Part shown: piece after piece, positions 1 to 10,650 of the stretch
Layout: the number at the start of each line of letters is the position of its first letter
Numbering within the stretch: position 1 is the first letter of the stretch
NCBI GenBank assembly: GCA_029448655.1
Contig: JACCLO010000001.1
Location: 2,480,001-2,544,000, forward strand
From: Wolfiporia cocos
Taxonomy: Eukaryota > Basidiomycota > Agaricomycetes > Polyporales > Phaeolaceae
Reading direction: 5' to 3'
Length of the DNA stretch: 64,000 nt
Translations under genes and position numbers: made by a program
The notes under the pieces: model-generated
Seen by the model: only the letters and a program-made list of their open reading frames with translations
Told to the model about the DNA's origin: nothing
Database searches by the model: none

Positions 1-535
1 CCACGGGGATTCATATCCCACACCACAGGGATTTGTGTCCCACACCACGGGGATTTGTGGCCCATTCCATGGGGGTTTGTGGCCCATGCCACAGGGATTT
101 GTGTCCTGTGGCATGGGGATTTTGTAATGTAAATACCCCACACCACGGGGATTTGTATCCCATGCCACAGGGATTTGTGCCCCATGCCACAGGGATTTGT
201 GCTCTGTATCATGGAGATTTGTGCCCTGTGCCATGGGGATTTGTGCCCCATGCCACAGGGATTTGTGTCCTGTGGCATGGGGATTTTGTAATGTAAATAC
301 CCCACACCACGGGGATTTGTACCCCGTGCCATGGGGATTTGTGCCCTACACCACGGGGATTTTTGGCCCATGCCATGGGGGTTTGTGCCCCATGCCACGG
401 GGATTTGTGCCCCATGCCACAGGGATTTGTGTCCTGTGGCATGGGGATTTTGTAATATAAATACCCCACACCACAGGGGTTTGTACCCTGTGCCACAGGT
501 ATTTGCACCCCAATGCCACAGGGGTGAATTCCCAC
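1..535. repeat. 22-bp minisatellite with 164-bp higher-order period
   Basis: The stretch is built from a degenerate 22-bp unit with core CCACAGGGATTTGTG. A variant block ending in a GGGGATTTTGTAATGTAAAT-like stretch recurs near 112, 277 and 440, giving a higher-order period of about 164 bp. The same repeat reappears at 1227-1690. Long frames are open on both strands only because the period keeps stops out; I do not regard them as genes. It lies inside a Helitron-like unit and continues off the left edge. Confidence 0.93.
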
Positions 536-695
536 ACCCAGCGCCTGCAAGGCATGCATGCCGGTTACAGATTCTACAAGCAAAGTGACAATGATACTGT
601 GCATCAGTGAGGTGGAGGAGTGGCTGAGCGGGCAGAGACTAAAATATATTCCTAAGACATAACGTTTGTGGTGAAGCCACAGGTAATTAAGCTAG
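1..695 (+). mobile_element. Helitron-like non-autonomous unit 0 (left end outside window)
   Basis: The 3' end shows the Helitron signature: a hairpin (667-681, stem TGTGG, loop GAA), then AGGTAATTAAG and the terminal CTAG at 692-695, followed directly by T. Upstream is the block shared by every unit here: GCCTGCAAGG, a GGTTRCA stretch, then GAGGTGGAGGAGTGGCTGAG (about 609-628). No Rep/helicase coding is visible, so it must depend on an autonomous partner. The minisatellite at 1-535 is internal filler. Confidence 0.75.
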
Positions 696-1037
696 TCCAT
701 AATATAATGGGAGCTCGCACCGTAGGCACTCGTGTGCCGCTAGCGTGTTGCTTGCATTTTGTGCACGTTTTATGCACATGGACACCACGTTTGCCACGTG
801 GCGTCCATGTGCATCGATCCTGCTCCCATTAGATAGGGCACCTGGCGCCTGGGAAGTTGGACGGTGGATTCCCACGGTCAGTGCCTGCAAGGCGTGCATG
901 CCGGTTGCAAAGGTATTACAAGTGAAGTGACGACGAGGCCGAGCGTCAGCGAGGTGGAGGAGTGGCTGTGCGGGCAGAGACAAGTAACAAGCCCTAGAAC
1001 ATAGAAATTGTGGCAAAGCCACAAGTAGTTAAGCTAG
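696..1037 (+). mobile_element. Helitron-like unit 1 (342 bp)
   Basis: Begins TC (TCCATAATATAATGGGAGC) directly after the CTAG end of the previous unit. Ends with a hairpin near 1008-1023 and CTAG at 1034-1037. It contains the shared GCCTGCAAGG and GAGGTGGAGGAGTGGCTG modules. No coding capacity. The direct CTAG/TC abutment with both neighbours shows a head-to-tail array. Confidence 0.78.
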
Positions 1038-1991
1038 TCTATAAGTAATGGAAGCTTGCGCCATAGGCGCTTGCATGTCACTAGCGTGCAGCTAGTGTGG
1101 ACGCCACGTTTGGTGTGTGGTGTCCACGGGTATCATTCCTGCTCCCATTAGATAGGGTGCCTGGTGCCGGTGAATTCCCACGCCCAGCACCTGCAAGGCA
1201 CGCTGCTAGCTCGCATTTTGCACGCTGTTCCTGCCCCACACCACAGGGATTCGTGCCCCACACCATGGGGATTTGTGGCCCATTCCATGGAGGTTTGTGG
1301 CCCATGCCACAGGGATTTGTGTCTTGTGGCATGGGGATTTTGTAATGTAAATATCCCACACCACGGGGATTTGTACCCTGTGCCACAGGGATTTGCACCC
1401 CAATGCCACAGGGATTTGTGCCCTGTGCCATGGGGATGTGTGCTATGTCCCACAGGGATTTTTGTAATGTAAATACCCTACACCATGGGGGTTTGTGGCC
1501 CATGCCACAGGGATTTGTGTGTCCTGTGCCACGGGGATTTGTGCCCCATGCCACTGGGGATTTGTGTCCTGTGGCATGGGGATTTTGTAATGTAAGTACC
1601 CCACACCACAGGGATTTGTGCCCCACACCACAGGGATCTGTGCCCTGTGCCATGGGGATTTATGCCTCATGCCACAGGGATTGTTGTAACATAAATGGCC
1701 TGTGCTGTAGATGCCTGCCAAAAGATTGCAAAACATTTCGACACCACATTACACAGTATTACAAGTGAAGCGACGATGAGACCGAGCATCAGCAAGATGT
1801 CAGAAGTGGCTGAGCGGGCAGAGACAAAAGAGGGAAGTTGGGGAAGCCATGGGTAATGCACAGGAAATTCATGGGGGATCCACAAGTAACTTAAAAAAAC
1901 CCCTGATTATCTGAAATAGGCACACATGGATTGGAATAATATATTGAAGTGGAAAAAGCAGTGTGACCATGGCGAAGCCACAGGTAATCAA
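1038..1991 (+). mobile_element. Helitron-like unit 2 with minisatellite filler and worn 3' end
   Basis: Starts TCTATAAGTAATGGAAGC at the CTAG/TC junction. It holds the second minisatellite block (1227-1690) and the shared AGTGGCTGAGCGGGCAGAGA module near 1805. The 3' hairpin (ATGGCGAAGCCAC, near 1969-1981) and GGTAAT are present, but the terminal CTAG is missing and the next unit begins at 1992. The 3' terminus is therefore mutated or trimmed. Confidence 0.65.
1227..1690. repeat. 22-bp minisatellite, second block
   Basis: Same unit as at 1-535 (core CCACAGGGATTTGTG), with the GGGGATTTTGTAATGTAA variant recurring near 1335, 1460 and 1583. Open frames on both strands are artefacts of the repeat. 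Confidence 0.92.
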
Positions 1992-2269
1992 TCCATAAAG
2001 TAAGGGGAGCTCACGTGCCGCTAGTGTGTCGCTCATGTTTTGCGTACGAGAAACGCACATGGCGAGCACGTTCGCCACGTGGTGTCTGTAGGGCGCCCGT
2101 TAAGCACGCACCGGCGCCTGCAAGGCACGTGTGCTGGTTGCAAAGGTATTACAAGCAAAGCGACGACGATACCGAGCGTTAGCGAGGTGGAGGAGTGGCT
2201 GAGCGGGCAGAGATAAGCAACAACTCCTAGAGTACAAAATTGTGGTGAAGCCACAGGTAATTAAGCTAG
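1992..2269 (+). mobile_element. Helitron-like unit 3 (278 bp)
   Basis: Starts TCCATAAAGTAAGGGGAGC. Ends with the TGTGGTGAAGCCACA hairpin and CTAG at 2266-2269. It carries the shared internal module GAGGTGGAGGAGTGGCTGAG. No coding sequence seen. Confidence 0.78.
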
Positions 2270-2561
2270 TCTAATCTAAGTACTAAAGGGCCGTGGATTG
2301 CGTGGGAACTGCCATGTGCTTTTCCACGTGTGCCATGTGCTGTCCGTCATCCCATAGGGCTCACACCACCAACCCGGGAAGTTGGCCAGTGGATTCCCAC
2401 ACCCAGCGCCTGCAAGGCGCGCATGCCGGTTGCAAAGGTGTTACAAGTGAAGTGACGACGAGGCCGAGTGTCAGCGAGGTGGAGGAGTGGCTGAGCGGGC
2501 AGAGATAAATAACAACTCCTAAAGTACAAAATTGTGGCGAAGCCACAGGTAATTAAGCTAG
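2270..2561 (+). mobile_element. Helitron-like unit 4, TCTAAGTACTAAAGGGCC family
   Basis: TCTAAGTACTAAAGGGCC begins at 2275 after an A; the same 18-mer starts the isolated Helitron at 27056. A few spare bases (2270-2274) lie between the previous CTAG and this start. The 3' end has the hairpin TGTGGCGAAGCCACA and CTAG at 2558-2561. Confidence 0.78.
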
Positions 2562-3012
2562 TAAGTACTAAAGGGCCATGGATTGTGTGGGAACTGCCAT
2601 GTGCTTTTCCACGTGTGCCACGTGCTGTCCGTCATCCCACAGGGCTCACGCCACCGACCCGGGGAGTTGGCCAGTGGATTCCCACACCCGGTGCCTGCAA
2701 GGCGCACGCGTTCTTCGACCGTGTCCTGGACCTCCCTGCGCTGTGCCACGGGATTTTGCAGCTTTTGTAACATAAATAGCCTGTACTGTAGATACATGCC
2801 AAAAAATTCAGGAGGTTTTGAGGGACCACATTTGTGGACACAGGATTACAAGCTCAGCAACGACAACACCGAGCATCAGCGAGGTGTCGGAAGTGGCTGA
2901 GCGGGCAGAGATGGGTTGGGCGGACTCACAATCCAATATGTTCTTATTCTATTAATTATCATACTTAAGTGACAATTGACATCCGTGGCGAAGCCATGGG
3001 TAATTAAACTCG
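2562..3012 (+). mobile_element. Helitron-like unit 5 with variant CTCG 3' end
   Basis: Starts TAAGTACTAAAGGGCC, the same family as units at 2275 and 27056 but lacking the first bases. The 3' hairpin (CCGTGGCGAAGCCATGG) is followed by GTAATTAAACTCG, ending at 3012 before T. The terminus CTCG departs from the usual CTRR but is identical to that of the Helitron at 27056-27558, so it looks like a family feature rather than damage. Confidence 0.75.
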
Positions 3013-5620
3013 TTTTATTTTCTGTCGAAGCGGGAGTCACTCCCGCGTGATCGAGCGGGATTGATTTGATCTTTGATCGGAAGCGGAGGCCACCCCGCGG
3101 CCGGCCGTTCGCCCGCTGAATGCGCCCCGCGGCCGCTGCACCGCCACTCTGCCATCTGTGTTATTGCCAACGATGGACGCTCTTGCGATTGCCGTGCCTG
3201 TCCTCAGCATCCAATCACTCGCGTTCCTTCAAGAGCTGGCCTATCCTCGAGCTGCAGGTAGTAGCATGTCCGTGACAATATCAAGAATCCGCGGTGCCTC
3301 CGCGTCTGAAATTCAGGAAAGCTCAACTTGTGCATGCAAAGCCTGTGAGATCGTTCACAGCGTGGGCAGCTTGATAGCTTGTAGCTTCTGACACATCCGA
3401 GGTGACCTGCTCGCGTGTCTGAACATCTTGTTGTAGACGTAGGGCCGTTGGACATAAAGGGCGCTGTATGGCTGGAAGACCTCAGGCAGCGTGGTGGTGC
3501 AGGGTGCATATGTATCTAGTACGTGGTCAACGCTGTGCCCAATATCTCTATGTGGGTCGAACAGGAACGTGTTGAGATTGTGCGGGCAACCACGGGCGCA
3601 GGAGCAGGCGGACTTCCTTGCTACCTTTGATGAGAATAGGGAAGAACGCACCACTAGTGAAATAGAGATGGAATATGAATCCAAGGAGGTACTCATCTCG
3701 AGAATGAGAAAGGCGGTGACATCAAGATTGCCGTTTGCATCGTTGTACCATCCGCAGAACCCTCCGTGGTCTCGATGAGAGCAGATGGTGCTCAGGCATT
3801 GCTACAGAGCTGGAAGGTTTGTGTAGTCTTAACGAGTATATCGAAATGCAGTTCATTGCCGCGCCGCAGCCGTACCAGTCTCGCGTACAAAAATACGCTT
3901 TCCCTCCAGAGAACGTATTGAAATATCTCCGTCAGGACCAGGGTATAAGGATCTCCGACCGTCTACTCATTCAGATGATGGAACTTAATTATATTTGAAA
4001 CAGACGATAATGAGGGACGTCCGGATGAGGTTGCTAAACAGGCAGATGTGGATCGAAGTATTGGGCCATTATTACAAGCCTCATCGCCATGTTCGCAGAT
4101 GAAACGCCCAAGTAGGCCGCTGCGCAGCAATTTCCACTAATCAAGGTATAGTATAGAATCCTCTAGACATCTCCTCGTTGCCATACCATACGCTAGATCG
4201 AAGCAGTGTGGATGAGATGTTGCCGAGGACTCCGTTGACTGGTTTCCCATCAATTAAGGAACACAGTCTGTCCAGATCACCCTTTCCTAGAGCTAAGGAT
4301 GTTATGATATGGCGAGAGTAAGGGTCATCTTCGAGATGATGACAGCCCGATCATGTCTCAAAGGTCATCCATGAACCACGAGCACAACTACCCGGTCTCC
4401 TTTATGCATGCATTGTCATCGCCGTCGCAACCTCCACAACCTGAGAACACCGAACCGATAGGGTGATCATAATCGCAAGACCTGAGGTCACAGCGGAGCC
4501 TCCGACTCACTCCATGCCACCCTCCGCACTACAGACAGACGACCCCATCCACGACAAAGACGAATGCACTGCTCCATTTTTTATTTAACTTTCCTTCGTC
4601 ATACTTCTGCACCATCTCCCTCCCAGCACCCGCGCTCCCCAGCAATCTCCCCTGAGGCCTGACGCATTGATACCCCATCATCACATCTGCAGGGACATAA
4701 AGCACCGTGTTATCATGTCTAGTTTACAGAATGCGCCACTTGTGATGATATCTATGACCTCCTTGACATCAGTTCTCAAAGTCTCGCTTGAGGGCGTCGA
4801 ATGCTGTTCTCCGTCATGATGTAGTACCGCCACACGGGCGACTATTGGACGGCGCGTATTCTCGATGCATATGTGATGTCTTCGTGAGGTTTAACGTGGG
4901 CGTGCAATTATGCAAGATGTCCCGATCTCTAGAACGATACTACATTGGCTTTAAACACGAATAGCTATGTAGAGCTGCGCAGGAGTGATGATGATGCGAT
5001 GGCACAGTGTATCAGTCTGATCATGATTTGGTGCTTACGGGGCAATGAACGTGCATCAGATATGTGGGGCAGGCTGATTGACTGCTTCATCATACGTTCT
5101 ACAACTCGATGTGCATCTGTCGTGGCTGGAACCTTCTCACGATAGTTTGCATACTACTAGTCTCCGATGTTGTCCATTAACAGATGTCGACGGCAGTCGA
5201 CCGATATGCTGTATATGCATATGGCCATTTATTTACTGCAGCAAGTTCTAAGCAAACTGCTCATGAAGCCGCTTAAAGGCTTTCCAGACTGGTATTGTAA
5301 TGTGAAAGTAGATTGTATGATTAAATATGATAACTTCTCACTGGAAAGGCCAGACGAAGGAGAATGGCGTGGTGGCGTGAAATTGAGAAACTTTGAAGAA
5401 AATTGTCTGTAATTAGACGAAACGCTACTACCGACTAAAGCTCGATAAAGCAGAATGTTCCCTCCAAGGTTCAATAAATATTGGCTATGAGGTATTTTCG
5501 GCCTCCCGTGAACTTGCAGGCTCGAGGCGCCGTAACGGCGCCAACTTCATTCTCGGCATCCGACCTCCCTTCTCCGTCTCGATCGACATTATGCGTTTGT
5601 TCTACCGGCTGCATGGATAT
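3013..5620. other. No recognisable gene; decayed duplicated sequence
   Basis: Frames are short and broken. A plus-strand reading around 3491-3778, with a GSNRN and a QPRAQEQADFLA segment, has a counterpart in copy B near 8840-9000. This suggests a former coding exon, but I do not recognise the family. Minus-strand reading near 4560-4900 matches the copy B reading at 9744-10157 and is also unrecognised. Confidence 0.5.
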
Positions 5621-8022
5621 TAAGTCATATCAACATGATGTGCGACATATAATCAATCTCCTCGTTGCAGCCAATATCCTCGTGGGGTTCATCACTATCA
5701 TCAAATAGCAAGCTATCGGGGATGATATGATCGAGAGGAGCTCCCATGTTTCCAACCAACCTGCTTCCAAATTCTATGCTTCCTCTGGACCCCATACCTC
5801 TGGCCACAAACGACGGGTCATTGGATCCGGTGCTGTCCCTTTGATCAATGTATTGGCGCAAATTGAACATGAACCTCGAGATCAGAATCGCTGAGATTCT
5901 GTTGAAATGTAGCAGTGTGCGAATTGCACAGCCAATCAGGTTACTCACACTGGTATTGGTGTGAACACCGAAATATAGTCCAAATAGAACTGGACGGCCA
6001 TCAGGTCAATTGTTCCATCGATGTAGATGAAGGTAGTCACATCTGCTGCCTCAGAATAGGACCATTGGACTGTCACCATCTGAACAATGTTCAATATCAA
6101 GAGAACTCTAGATGCCGACGGTCATTCTAAGGCACTGCTTAGTGACCACGGAAGCGTACATGAAGTATCCGGTACCTGCAATAGTCATGTAAATGGAGGT
6201 GCGGTCAATCGTGCTCGATCGTCTCACCGTCTCTGACAATCACGACCATCAGAGGTGTCTTGATGCGGGTGTCTAACACGTGTTTTGCCCAAGGGCGTGC
6301 ATACAACCATGTGACAACAACCACAACCAAATCTGAGACTGTGGCGCAGATACCCGTTGCAATGAGCACTGTGCAAGATGAGATCAGAATCAGTAGTCTT
6401 CTTCAACCCCTTGTTTATTGACATACATCTGAAAAACATGGTAGCTCAGCTTCCTATCTGTAAATGTGCTGCTTACCTGTCGAAGAAGCTATCAGAGAGA
6501 GAGGTAGTTCCCAAGCATTGTGGTATGCCGAACAAATATACCACATAGGGATGAGATTCAGAGATGTACAGATACTGAGGATGAAGTGATCTGGGGAGTT
6601 AGCATACAGAGATAGGGGCCATGAGATAGAGGGACAGACAGCGTTGCCTACGGCGGGAACAAGGCCCGTCAATAAGGCTAGCAATGACCAATACCAATTC
6701 TGCCCCGAAATAGCGTAGACGCGGAGTGCTGAAAACGCTGTGAGTAAGATATCATACGCAAAATCATCTCGGTATAACTGTAAGGCCTACCTGCTGTAAT
6801 CACTGGCGATAAGACGTATGTAACATCGGACAGTACAAATTGTGCCTCGCAACTAGTGAATTTTTGTATGTCTAATCAAAATATGTAATCAAGATGAAGA
6901 TGTGAAACACGCAACATCGATATCTGCCGGGATCATTAGAATCATCCTCGCTGCTGCGTTCAACGGCTCACCTGATCAGAAGTCCAAGTGGATACAACAA
7001 ACGCGTTGGTGATAGCAGATAACAAGAGTACACATCGATTTAAGAGAAGGAGAATAGTAGCTCCTGTCATACGATATCGCCAAATGGCAAGAACCTCGCA
7101 GTCGAAAGTGATGATGTGCTCGTAAACCACGAGCGCTGTACGCGGGTCAGTTGAGTAACGAAATGAATAACTGGATGTATGTTACCAGTAGCAGCCACCA
7201 AAAAGTAGTTTGCGGTATACCTAACGCGCGAAACATCATCTAGGATGTCATACACGAGCAGCACGGGATGATGAGGGCTTATTTACCTCCGCGTCAGAAA
7301 TTTAATCTCCTCTGCAGCAGGAAAGCTCGTAGACGAGGACATCTCGTTGGCACAGAGTGTCTTAGACTATCAGAGAGTTTTCAGAGATATGTGACGCAGG
7401 TGGAAGCTCAAATATGCCGTGCGGTGGCCGCTGATTATACCAAGATGTTACACCGTCGAAGTGGCTGATGGACACAGGATGCACTGGCCTCTGACAGATT
7501 ATCATAACTTCAGATTAGCGTATGTGATCCACAGAGCACAGCTCACATGGGAAATTGTACTTGTAGAAGAGACCAATTGTCAGCAGAGCGAAGTCGAGGT
7601 CCTCATCGTGACTCGGGTACTTGACTCGCTTTGTTGTCGTCCTTCAGAAACGAACCTCGTTGACGTTGCGAATTTGTCATGTCGTGCCACAGTAGACTTA
7701 TTATTATTGATATTGAAGGCCAGTCGTATGTATTATTGTGAGTGAGAATGTGCCAGTGTTCCTTTACATAGACGTCTAGGAATGTGATCCGCGGCCGGTC
7801 CCGGTCAATTCGGAGCGGCTATCACGTCACGCTCTTCGTTACATCTAGCAGTGTGTCACGTCCCCACGGCTGTGCGGCGCCGAAACACAACCCCGCGCCA
7901 AGTCCCAGCCACATCCCCGAGTCTAGGATTCGTAAAGCTCGAACGCCAGTTGACTCGGGCAACGCGAATAGTGTACTGCACACTGGTGATTCCTGCGCTG
8001 ATTACATACCACATGTTTTTCG
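3022..8022. repeat. Ancient tandem segmental duplication, copy A
   Basis: Copy A and copy B (8023-13440) match in order over several kb. Both have a CTGTCGAAGC start with ACTCCCGCGTGAT, an ATGGACGCT block (3172 / 8208), a GCGCAGGAGCAGGC block (about 3597 / 8957), ATGTGGGGCAGGCTGATTGA (5060 / 10300) and a minus-strand DUF6533 gene. Divergence is high, with many indels. A third partial copy flanks the hAT element at 33708-35242. Confidence 0.8.
5625..7330 (-). pseudogene. DUF6533-type membrane protein, decayed copy A
   Basis: Minus-strand coding blocks separated by short introns read like a DUF6533 fungal membrane protein. The N-terminal domain (about 7020-7140) reads LVVYEHIITFDCEV, then WRYRMTGATILLLLNR, the hallmark of the family. 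A transmembrane block follows near 6640-6760, and a SPDHFILSICTSLNLIP segment near 6550-6610. The C-terminal segment (5650-5800) has FGSRLVGNMGAPLD, which I know as a common tail motif of the family. Where copy B has its start codon, copy A has no ATG, so it is probably a pseudogene. The family function is unknown; several transmembrane helices are expected. Same orientation and order as the copy at 10650-12575. Confidence 0.7.
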
Positions 8023-10650
8023 CTCTGTCGAAGCACATCGTCGTGGATCTCATCGTGCGGACGCGGAGCAATGCATGCCACTCCCGCGTGATTGATTCGA
8101 TCCGAAGCGGAAGCCACTCCGAGGAAAGCCCTAGCTGTTCGCCCGTAATCTGCGCCCCGCTGCATCGCTGCTCTCGCTTGCTCTGCCATCTGTGTTCTCG
8201 CCCACCATGGACGCTGCCGCTGCCGCCGTGCCTGTCCTCAGCAACCTATCCCTCGCGCCCCTGCTATGAGCTGGTCTATCCTCGAGCTGCCGCTGGACTG
8301 TGGATACGTGACTCCCTCGTGGATATTTCTGAGACTCACGGTGGCGACCTCGTCGCGGCGTCCCCACGCTCGAAACTTCACCTCGCGCAGGCAAAGCCCG
8401 CGATTCCACTTACAACGCAGGCAGCTCGATAGCTTGCAGTGTTTGACACGTCTGAGGTGACCGATGGACGACGCATTTGTGTGGGCCTTGTTATCGGACA
8501 GGTCGCGCACCATAGCCGCGCGCTTCAGCAAGAAGACGGCGTGGCAGTACCGAGTTGTGCTCTTTCCTAGTTTGCTATCGACATGACCATAATAAGACTT
8601 TCAAAATCCCATATTATCTGCTGCACGCTAGAAATGCTCAATGTGTGGACAGACCTTGCCCGATCACAAGACCGCGCTCATATACGTCAAAGACTTCCGA
8701 CCCTTCTGCTCGCGTGTCTGAACACAGTGCTGTAGACATAGGGTCGTTCGACATCTAGAGCGCATTCGACGTCCCGGTGTCAGGCACGCCTGTCGACGTT
8801 GAGACAGACCGGAGAGTGGCTATGGCTGGAAGGCCTCAGACAGCATGGTGGCGCAGGGTCGGTCTGCATCTAATATGTGGCAAATGCTGTGCCCAATATT
8901 TCTAGGTGGGTCAAACAGGAACGCGGTGAAATTGCGCAAGCTAGCACAGCCACGGGCGCAGGAGCAGGCTGATTTCCTTGCTGCTTTGGAGAAGAACTGA
9001 GAAGAACAGCCCGCCATGGTCTCGAGGAAAGCAGATGGCGATCCGATGAAGGCATTGCTCAATGCTACAGAGCTGGAAGATTTGTGCAGCATTTCCTTAT
9101 ACGGTTGTCTAGTGTATAAGGATTCCTGACCGTTTACTCATTCAGACGATGGAACCTATCCATTTTGGCAGCGGAAGACGATGAGGGACGTCTTTACGAT
9201 GTTGCTAACCAGGCTGATATGGACTGAGACGTTGGGCCATCTTCTCTTCACAGGCCTCATCGCCATGTCCACAAACGAAACGCCCAAGTCAGCCGCTCCA
9301 CTACACTCTCATAGTAGCAATTACCACTAACCAAGGTATAGAATGTAATCCCCTAGACATCTCGTCGTCATCCTAGGTACTACATTGTGGATGAGATTTT
9401 GCCGAGGACTCCGTCGAAGTGGTCTCCATTGATCAAGCGAACGCAGAGTCTGTCAAGATCACCCTCTCCTGTCGCTGAGGATAATATGATCACAGGAGGC
9501 GAGAGGAAGGAACATCTCCGAGATGGTGATAGCCGATCATGTCTCAGAGATCATCCATGAAACTTGAAACACGAGTAAGAGCACACAAACCTAGTCTCCT
9601 CTCAGTGGGCATTGTCATCGCTGTTGCAACCTCACCATGTCGAGAACACAGAACCGACAAGATCATCACAATCGTAAGACCTGAGATCACAGCGAAGTAC
9701 CTCGATTCTCTACTGCTACCTTCTGCACTATAGATAGACGACTCTATCTACGATAAAGACGAACGCCCTTGCTCTGTTTCGCATCCGACTCTGCCTTCGT
9801 CATACTTCTCTGCACCATCTCCCGCCCAGTGCCCGCGCTCCCCAGCCATCTCCCCTGAGGCCTGACGCATTGATACCCCATCGTCACATCTGTAAGGACA
9901 TAAAGCACTGCATTTCTTTTGCCTATTTGCAAAAGGTTCCACTTGAGATGATTCTGTGACCTCCTTGGCATCAGCTCTCTCAGTTTCGCTCGATGGAGTC
10001 CCATGCTGTTCTCTGCCACGATGGCGATGTAGTACCGCCACACGGGCGTACTATTGGACAGAGCGTATTCCCGATGCGAATGTGATATTAAACGAGTTGG
10101 TCTTCGATTTCTAAGACCACAGAGCGTTTTGTTCGCGAAGTGGATGTTGGCGTGCAATTATGCAAGATGACACGATCTCTAGAACAACACTACATTGACT
10201 TTGAACATGAACAACTATGTAAAGCTGCGCAGGAGTGATGATGATGCAATGGCACAGTTATCAGTCTGATCATGATCTTGTGCTTATGGTCGTGTACCAA
10301 ATATGTGGGGCAGGCTGATTGACTGCTTCATCATACACGTCCTACAAATCAATGTGCATCTGTCGTGGCTGGAACCTTCTCACGATAGTCTGCATATAAA
10401 TATTCGATATTGTCTACCAACAGATGTCGACGGCAGTCGACCGATATGCTGTATATGCATATGGACATTTACTTACTGCAGTATGTTCTAAGCAAACTGT
10501 CCGTGAAGCCGCTAAAGGGCTTTCCAGACTGATCTTGCAATGTGAAAGTATATTTTATACGATAGCTCCCCCCTGATAAGGCTAGGCGGAGGAGAATGGG
10601 GTAGTGCCGTGAATTTGACAAAAAGAAAAAGTACTGCAATTATACGATAC
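7331..10650. other. No recognisable gene; junction of the two duplicated blocks
   Basis: Only short shadow frames are seen. The stretch near 7768-7870 (CTAGGAATGTGATCCG and ATCTAGCAGTGTGTCACG) reappears with changes at 16484-16530, so it is a dispersed repeat. The block 8822-9330 corresponds to 3470-4140 of copy A. A minus-strand frame at 9744-10157 is open for 137 codons and has a diverged counterpart at 4560-4900; I cannot name it. Confidence 0.45.

Noticed and set aside
33..604. Overlapping 60-130 codon frames on both strands at 33-604 and 1081-1768
   Set aside because: They are translations of the 22-bp minisatellite; the repeat keeps several frames open and no start context or domain is present.
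1..1690. CRISPR-like array
   Set aside because: Unit and spacing are those of a degenerate minisatellite, with no unique spacers of constant length, and the genome is eukaryotic.
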